Origin: an uncultured Microbacterium sp.
Lineage (GTDB): Bacteria > Actinomycetota > Actinomycetes > Actinomycetales > Microbacteriaceae
Assembly: GCA_937988695.1 (NCBI GenBank)
Contig: CALKHM010000154.1
Coordinates: 1-9,541, forward strand
Direction of reading: 5' to 3'
DNA length: 9,541 nucleotides
Shown: positions 5,312-9,541 of the stretch, piece after piece
Numbering within the stretch: the first letter of the stretch is position 1
Layout of the letters: each line of letters starts with the position of its first letter
The notes under the pieces: generated by a model
Told to the model about the DNA's origin: nothing
Seen by the model: only the letters and a program-made list of their open reading frames with translations
Databases searched by the model: none
Position numbers and translations under genes: made by a program

Positions 5312-5401
5312 GTTCGCCAAATTCACATGAATTTGGCGAACGCACATCAAACCGCCGGAAGTTTCATGTGCATTCATCAAATTCATGTGAATTTGGCGCA
5401 C
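5312..5401. repeat. 90-bp imperfect nested palindrome between convergent genes, possible bidirectional terminator
   Basis: The block reads nearly the same on both strands: 38 of 45 arm positions match around a centre at 5356/5357. Nested within it is a near-perfect 30-bp palindrome (5312-5341), with 14-bp arms GTTCGCCAAATTCA / TGAATTTGGCGAAC and a CA loop. A shorter copy, CAAATTCA-TG-TGAATTTG (5378-5395), sits in the opposite half. Between them GAACGCACATCAAAC (5339-5353) pairs imperfectly with GTTTCATGTGCATTC (5361-5375). It lies between the stops at 5302 (+) and 5426 (-), so it could terminate transcription from both sides. It is much more AT-rich than its surroundings. It may be a dispersed repeat. 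Confidence 0.85.
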
Positions 5402-5425
5402 TGGATGGGCGTGGGGCGTGGGGCG

Positions 5426-6667
5426 TCAGGCGCGGTCGCCGACGAAGCGCGCGCGGCCGGCGAGGCATCCGGTAACGAAGATGCCCACCGTCACCGCGAG
5501 CAGAAGCAGCAGCGGACCCTCCCATGACCCGGTCGCATCGTGCAGCACGCCCACGAGGATCGGGCCGAACGCCGCCAGCAGGTACCCCACCGACTGGCCC
5601 ATGCCCGACAGCGACGCCGCCTGCACGTGATTGCGCGTGCGGAAGCCGAACAGCGACAGGGCGATGCTGATCGACGCTCCACCCGACGTGCCGACGAAGA
5701 TCACCCACACGATGCCGAGGGCAGGCCACAGCAGCTGCCCGCCGATGCCGATGAACGCCAGCACGGCGGCCGCCGCCGCCAGTCCGCTCTGCGCGCGCAT
5801 CCGGTGCAGCAGCGCGGCAGCCGCGAGACTTCCGACGATGCCGAAGCCCTGGAACACGAACTGGTGCCACCCCGCCAGCGAGACCGACAGGCCGTCGCTG
5901 TGCTCGATCGCCGGCCACCAGGTGATGGCCGTGTAGTAGATCGTCGACTGCAGGCCGAGATAGAGCGTCACCTGCCAGGCCAACGCCGAGCGCCACATCG
6001 GTCCAACGCGGCCGGGGGCGGCAGGGGCATCCGTGTCGGCGACGGCTCCGGCGTCGACCGCCGTCTGCGCGACCGAGTGCCGGCTTCGCAGCTGCGGCAG
6101 GAAGACCCCGAACCCGATGAGCGCGAGCGCCGCCCAGATGCCGAGCGAGAGCCGCCATCCGGCATCCGTGAAACCGGCGATCGGCACGGCGAGGCCGGCG
6201 GCCACCGCGGCCATCCCGCTCTGCACGGCCGAGTAGATCCCCGTCATCTGTCCCACCCGCGACGGGTATTCGCGCTTGATCAGGGCGGGGATCAGCACGT
6301 TCAGCATCGCGACGGCGGCACCCAGCAGCGCGGTGCCCACCCAGATCGCTCCCGGGATCGGCAGCGATCGGCCGACGATGGCCACGGCCAGCAGCAGCAG
6401 CGAGCTGCCCAGCGACCATTCCAGCCCGATCCTGCGGGCCACCGCCGGCGCGATCGGCGAGATGACGGCGAAGCCGATCACGGGCAGGGCCACGAGGAAG
6501 GATGCGGCGGCCCCGCCGATGCCGAGATCCGCGCGGATGTCGCCCAGCACGGGGCCGACCGACGTGATGCCGGCACGCAGGTTCGCCGCCAGCAGCAGGA
6601 CGCCCGCGAGCATGAGGGCGGTACGTGCGGCGCGGTCGCGGTGCACGGGCGACAGCGCGGAGGACAT
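5426..6667 (-). CDS. MFS transporter, CynX/NimT type
   Basis: This 413-residue integral membrane protein has about twelve hydrophobic segments. They fall in two groups of six, split by a hydrophilic loop near residues 198-225 (RSRHSVAQTAVDAGAVADTD, then a Pro/Ala-rich stretch). The start of TM1 and what follows (LLLAANLRAGITSVGPVL, DIRADLGI, LVALPVIGFAVISPIAP, ARRIGLE) matches the CynX/NimT family, which includes the E. coli cyanate-linked CynX and the nitroimidazole exporter NimT. The second half carries GLQSTIYYTAITWWPAI and a closing ASLSGMGQSVGYLLAAFGPILVG. The substrate cannot be assigned; a small anion or drug-like compound is plausible. It probably works at the cytoplasmic membrane by proton-coupled transport. 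The start is ATG 6667, preceded by TAGCCT and six bases without a ribosome site, hence probably leaderless. Its 3' end faces the palindrome at 5312-5401. Confidence 0.9.
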   Translation of the reverse strand: MSSALSPVHRDRAARTALMLAGVLLLAANLRAGITSVGPVLGDIRADLGIGGAAASFLVALPVIGFAVISPIAPAVARRIGLEWSLGSSLLLLAVAIVGRSLPIPGAIWVGTALLGAAVAMLNVLIPALIKREYPSRVGQMTGIYSAVQSGMAAVAAGLAVPIAGFTDAGWRLSLGIWAALALIGFGVFLPQLRSRHSVAQTAVDAGAVADTDAPAAPGRVGPMWRSALAWQVTLYLGLQSTIYYTAITWWPAIEHSDGLSVSLAGWHQFVFQGFGIVGSLAAAALLHRMRAQSGLAAAAAVLAFIGIGGQLLWPALGIVWVIFVGTSGGASISIALSLFGFRTRNHVQAASLSGMGQSVGYLLAAFGPILVGVLHDATGSWEGPLLLLLAVTVGIFVTGCLAGRARFVGDRA

Positions 6668-6679
6668 GGGTTCAGGCTA
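6668..6679 (-). promoter_or_regulatory. Putative leaderless -10 element of the MFS gene
   Basis: On the minus strand TAGCCT (6679-6674) is followed by GAACCC and then ATG at 6667, again exactly six bases. No ribosome site is present before the ATG. A -35 box is not evident. Confidence 0.45.
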
Positions 6680-6775
6680 TGCCCGCGCCGGCGCCCGACC
6701 GAATCGATGCGATCGTCCCGACGTCGCGAGACGGTCTCCACGGCCTCCACCCGTGGCATCGCTCCCCCATGAGTC

Positions 6776-6868
6776 GAGGCTCCACCGCGAGGTCTCCCCG
6801 AAGGCTCCCCCCGTGAGGCTCCGCGGCGAGGCTCTGCGCGAGGTCTCCCCGCGAGGTCCCCCGCGAGG
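6776..6868. repeat. Degenerate 12-13 bp array in a 290-bp non-coding region
   Basis: Eight loose copies of GCGAGGYTCCCC occur in a row. Their GAGG (once GAAGG) core begins at 6776, 6789, 6800, 6815, 6828, 6840, 6853 and 6865, a period of about 12.7 bp. The plus strand is C-rich with short C-runs. Between 6680 and 6972 I see no credible gene. The rest of that region holds a short hairpin (CCACGG/CCGTGG, 6738-6756), a GAGACGGTCTC palindrome (6729-6739) and the duplications at 6916-6971. Confidence 0.65.
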
Positions 6869-6915
6869 TGTCCAACCCCCTCGACGCGCCTGCCGACGCC
6901 GGTTACCGTGGAACA

Positions 6916-6971
6916 AGCACCCATGCGCGAAGGACGAGCATCCACGCGCGAAGGAGGGGAGAAGGAGGGGA
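6916..6971 (+). repeat. Tandem 21-bp repeat and duplicated 11-bp ribosome-site segment
   Basis: AGCACCCATGCGCGAAGGA (from 6916) is followed at once by AGCATCCACGCGCGAAGGA (from 6937); the 21-bp units match at 18 positions. Partly overlapping this, GAAGGAGGGGA occurs twice in perfect tandem (6950-6960 and 6961-6971). Each 11-bp copy contains an AAGGAGG ribosome-binding core. The second copy ends 1 nt before the ATG at 6973; its AGGAGG (6963-6968) is 4 nt from the ATG. Confidence 0.75.
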
Positions 6972-6972
6972 C

Positions 6973-7242
6973 ATGCCCAGAGGACGCGCATCCACCAGCC
7001 TGAAGAATCCGGACCTCTACGACGAGCTGCGCAAGCAGGGGGCATCCGAACAGAAAGCGGCGCGCATCTCGAACGCCACGGCCCGCGAAGGCGCCGGCAC
7101 AGTCGGGCGTCGCGGTGGAAAGGCCACGGACTACGAGGATCGCACCGTCGACGAGCTGAAGGCACGGGCCAAGGAGCTTGGCCTGCACGGGTACTCCGGC
7201 AAACGGAAGTCCGAGCTCATCGACCTGCTGCGCAACCACTGA
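6973..7242 (+). CDS. Small Rho termination factor N-terminal (SAP-like) domain protein
   Basis: This is an 89-residue, basic and highly polar protein. Residues 1-50 (MPRGRASTSLKNPDLYDELR, QGASEQKAARISNATAREG, VGRRGGKA) form a conserved actinobacterial N-terminal module, probably two helices and a basic Gly/Arg stretch. Residues 53-89 (YEDRTVDELKARAKELGLHG, YSGKRKSELIDLLRNH) are a Rho-N/SAP-type helix-extended loop-helix that binds nucleic acids. I chose ATG 6973 because AGGAGG lies 4 nt upstream and the protein family as I know it begins MPRGR; an in-frame extension to 6868 crosses the repeats. The natural role is not established; nucleic-acid binding is inferred from the domain. The RND gene starts 105 bp downstream, with a hairpin between, so co-transcription is uncertain. 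Confidence 0.85.
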   Translation: MPRGRASTSLKNPDLYDELRKQGASEQKAARISNATAREGAGTVGRRGGKATDYEDRTVDELKARAKELGLHGYSGKRKSELIDLLRNH

Positions 7243-7297
7243 CGCAGTTCCGCCTACTCCTCGGGGAGAACGCACACGGCGACATGGAATACTGAGC

Positions 7298-7317
7298 GCC
7301 GTGCGGTCCTGCACGGC
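7298..7317 (+). terminator. Hairpin between the Rho-N gene and the RND gene
   Basis: GCCGTGC (7298-7304) pairs perfectly with GCACGGC (7311-7317) around a 6-nt loop, 56 bases after the Rho-N stop and 31 bases before the RND start. There is no T-run. It may be a weak terminator, or leader structure of the RND mRNA if transcription starts upstream (an AATACT box at 7288-7293 is a poor -10). Confidence 0.35.
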
Positions 7318-7347
7318 CGTGCTCCACCCGTCGCTCGAAGGGCATCC

Positions 7348-9541
7348 GTGTCGAAGCTCGCCGTCCTCAGCCTGCGCAATCGCGCGCTGATCGCCCTCGT
7401 CACGATCATCGCGGCGGTGTTCGGGTCGATCGCACTGGTGAACCTCAAGCAGGAGCTCATCCCCTCGATCGAGTTCCCGCAGCTGGTGGTGGTCTCCAGC
7501 TATCCCGGAGCCTCCCCGGAGGTCGTCGAGAACGACGTGTCCACGCCGATCGAGCAGGCGATCCAGGGCGTGCCGGGTCTGGAGCAGACCAGCGCTACCA
7601 GCACGACGAACTCGTCGGTGGTGCAGGCGCAGTTCACGTATGGAACCGATCTGGCCACCGCCGAGCAGAAGATCAGCCTGGCTATCAACCGGATCAAGAC
7701 CACCCTGCCCGACGGGGTCGACCCCAACGTCATCTCCGCCTCGATCGACGACTTCCCGGTCATCCAGCTGGCGGTCACGGGCTACACCGACGAGCAGACC
7801 GTGCAGTCGCGGCTGCAGAACACGGTCGTGCCCGATCTCGAGGACATCGCCGGGGTCAACGCCGCGCAGATCGTGGGCGGGCGCGCACGGCGGGTGACGA
7901 TCACCCCCGATGCCGACAAGCTCGCCGCAGCCGGCTTCACCACGCAGGCGATCCGCGACGCGCTCTCGCAGAACGGGCTGCTCTTCCCCGGCGGCGACAT
8001 CAGCCAGGGCGATCAGACCCTCACCGTGCAGACCGGCGCCAAGCTCGACTCCGTCGATCAGATCAAGGATCTCCCGCTCGTGCGTTCGAGCGCGTCGCCG
8101 GGCGCGGGGGCCCAGGCCGGCGGCGCGGGGGCCCAGGCCGGCGGCGCGGGGGCCGCTGCCACGGGCACATCCACGGTCGGTGACGTCGCCGATGTGACAC
8201 TCGAGCGCGATCCGGTCACCACGATCTCGCGAGTGAACGGCAAGGATGCCCTGACCCTGGCGATCACCAAGCTGCCCTCGGCGAACACCGTGGACGTGTC
8301 CACCGCCGTGCGCGACGCGCTGCCGCACCTGGAGAGGCAGCTGGACGGGGCGCGCTTCACCGTCGTGTTCGACCAGGCGCCCTACATCCAGCAGTCGATC
8401 GACTCGCTCGCGCAGGAGGGCCTGCTCGGCCTCTTGTTCGCCGTCATCATCATCCTGATCTTCCTGCTGTCGGTGCGTTCCACGCTGGTCACCGCGATCT
8501 CGATCCCGACGAGCGTGCTCATCACGTTCATCGGCATCCAGGCCTTCGGGTACTCGCTGAACATCCTCACCCTGGGCGCGCTGACGATCGCGATCGGGCG
8601 CGTCGTCGACGACTCCATCGTGGTGATCGAGAACATCAAACGGCATTACGTCGCCGGCACCGACAAGCTGCAGGCGATCACCCGAGCCGTGCGCGAGGTC
8701 GCGATGGCGGTGTCGGCGTCGACCATCACCACGGTCGCGGTCTTCCTGCCGATCGCGTTCGTCGGCGACATGACCGGCGAGCTGTTCCGGCCGTTCGCGC
8801 TGACCGTCACCATCGCGATGGTGGCCTCGCTCGTGGTCGCCTTGACCATCGTGCCCGTGCTGGCGTACTGGTTCCTCCGGCCCGGCAAGCAGCTGCGCAC
8901 GGCCGAGGGCGTCATCGTCGATCCCGAGGCGCCGCAGGCGCCGCCCTCACGCCTGCAGCGGGCGTACTTGCCGATCCTGCACTGGACGCTGAAGCACTCC
9001 TGGGTCACCGTGCTGCTGGCAGTGCTGGTCATGGGCGGTACCGTCGCCCTCGCGCCGCACATGAAGACGAACTTCCTCGGCGACTCGGGACAGAACACAT
9101 TCACCATGACGCAGGACCTCGGGCCCGCGGCATCCCTCGACTCCGAGAATGCCGCGGCGAAGAAGGTCGAGGATGCCATCGCCGGCGTGAACGGCATCGA
9201 CTCCGTGCAGGTCTCCATCGGGTCGAGCGGATCGTCGTTGCGCGACGCGTTCGCGGGCGGGGGCAGCGGGGTCACCTATTCGATCACCACCGACGCCGAC
9301 GCCGATCAGGAGCGGGTGCGTGCCGACGTGCACAGCGCGGTGGCGAAGGTGAAGGATGCCGGGACCATCACGATCTCGGCATCCGGGGGCGGCTTCGGCT
9401 CGAGCGACGTCGAGATCGACGTGACCGCCCCTGACTCGAAGACCCTGCAGACGGCGACGGACGCCGTCGTCGCCGCAGTGCAGGGCAAGACCGGCATCGG
9501 TCAGAAGCCGGCGTGCCTGCTGGTTGTCATCTTCGTGGACC
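7348..9541 (+). CDS. RND efflux transporter (AcrB/SwrC-like inner-membrane pump), 3'-truncated by window edge
   Basis: The frame is open for 731 codons to the window end; full family members have about 1,000-1,100 residues. The start is GTG 7348 with GAAGGG 5 nt upstream. TM1 (about 12-32) is followed by the first porter loop with the family pattern QELIPSIEFPQLVVVSSYPG, ASPEVVENDV and PIEQAIQGVPGLEQ. TM2-TM6 span about 361-510. The proton-relay pair Asp421-Asp422 sits in TM4 (GRVVDDSIVVIENI). TM7 is about 550-572, and the second porter loop is incomplete. It resembles the Gram-positive SwrC/YerP group, which works without an outer-membrane partner. It likely expels hydrophobic drugs or surfactants by proton antiport. 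An in-frame Gly/Ala repeat occupies residues 252-269. The last dozen codons (after GIGQ) do not look like the family. Confidence 0.93.
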   Translation, partial: MSKLAVLSLRNRALIALVTIIAAVFGSIALVNLKQELIPSIEFPQLVVVSSYPGASPEVVENDVSTPIEQAIQGVPGLEQTSATSTTNSSVVQAQFTYGTDLATAEQKISLAINRIKTTLPDGVDPNVISASIDDFPVIQLAVTGYTDEQTVQSRLQNTVVPDLEDIAGVNAAQIVGGRARRVTITPDADKLAAAGFTTQAIRDALSQNGLLFPGGDISQGDQTLTVQTGAKLDSVDQIKDLPLVRSSASPGAGAQAGGAGAQAGGAGAAATGTSTVGDVADVTLERDPVTTISRVNGKDALTLAITKLPSANTVDVSTAVRDALPHLERQLDGARFTVVFDQAPYIQQSIDSLAQEGLLGLLFAVIIILIFLLSVRSTLVTAISIPTSVLITFIGIQAFGYSLNILTLGALTIAIGRVVDDSIVVIENIKRHYVAGTDKLQAITRAVREVAMAVSASTITTVAVFLPIAFVGDMTGELFRPFALTVTIAMVASLVVALTIVPVLAYWFLRPGKQLRTAEGVIVDPEAPQAPPSRLQRAYLPILHWTLKHSWVTVLLAVLVMGGTVALAPHMKTNFLGDSGQNTFTMTQDLGPAASLDSENAAAKKVEDAIAGVNGIDSVQVSIGSSGSSLRDAFAGGGSGVTYSITTDADADQERVRADVHSAVAKVKDAGTITISASGGGFGSSDVEIDVTAPDSKTLQTATDAVVAAVQGKTGIGQKPACLLVVIFVD
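8101..8154 (+). repeat. In-frame 21-bp tandem repeat inside the RND pump gene
   Basis: The 21-bp unit at 8101-8121 recurs identically at 8122-8142 and continues for 12 more bases to 8154, about 2.6 copies. It encodes GAGAQAG-GAGAQAG-GAGA. It lies in a periplasmic loop just before the conserved TVGDVADV segment, so it lengthens a surface loop rather than a core element. Perfect identity between copies suggests recent expansion and possible length variation between strains. Confidence 0.9.

Noticed and set aside
5540..6772. 410-codon open frame on the plus strand.
   Set aside because: It is antisense to the MFS gene, with a His/Arg/Gln-rich composition and no ribosome site; a shadow frame.
6672..6875. 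67-codon minus-strand frame (TTG start) just upstream of the MFS gene, reading through the GAGG array.
   Set aside because: The sequence is a by-product of the repeat array (recurring SRGDLA-like units), with no ribosome site, and it would overlap the MFS promoter element.
6478..8646. 722-codon open frame on the minus strand.
   Set aside because: It runs antisense across the Rho-N and RND genes and into the MFS gene. The protein is Arg/Asp/Gly-rich without domain features, a typical shadow frame in high-GC DNA.

Overview
The window is GC-rich (roughly 70% by eye), densely coding DNA. Gene content, codon use and a strong excess of the hexamer GCATCC/GGATGC suggest a high-GC actinobacterium, most likely Microbacteriaceae (Microbacterium-like). 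That placement is inferred from general resemblance; no rRNA or other marker gene is present. No mobile element, CRISPR array, tRNA or rRNA was seen.

Layout: (a) 1-432, the 3' part of a universal-stress-protein gene (+), which converges with only 6 bp between stops on (b) a two-gene minus-strand operon at 1913-439. The operon holds a DUF4097-type beta-repeat protein and then a PadR regulator, with stop and start sharing one base. Its promoter (about 1990-1960) carries two copies of a CGATATATCG palindrome. (c) 1996-2194, six copies of an intergenic repeat built on GGTCGTTGAGCGAGCG. (d) A divergent pair: an Lrp/AsnC regulator (2656-2219, -) and a PLP-dependent group II amino-acid decarboxylase (2792-4168, +), with a dyad between their promoters. 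(e) A TipAL-like MerR regulator (4264-5019, +) behind a textbook 19-bp-spacer MerR promoter, then a hairpin. (f) A 74-residue protein resembling a stand-alone SH3-like domain (5078-5302, +). (g) A 90-bp imperfect palindrome (5312-5401) between convergent genes. (h) A CynX/NimT-type MFS exporter (6667-5426, -). (i) A non-coding stretch (6680-6972) with a degenerate 12-13 bp array and two tandem duplications. (j) A small Rho-N-domain protein (6973-7242, +). (k) The first 731 codons of an RND efflux pump (7348 to the window end, +).

Most of the window is one-component regulation beside its likely targets. PadR probably represses its own operon. AsnC probably controls the adjacent decarboxylase. 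The MerR/TipA protein probably activates its own promoter and makes a short ligand-binding isoform from an internal start. With the MFS and RND pumps, this looks like a stress, drug and amine response neighbourhood. No linked multi-gene defence or biosynthetic system is visible. Three genes (asnC-like, SH3-like, MFS) share a leaderless promoter layout: TANNNT, six bases, ATG. The most unusual material is non-coding: the double PadR operator, the nested palindrome and the three repeat families.
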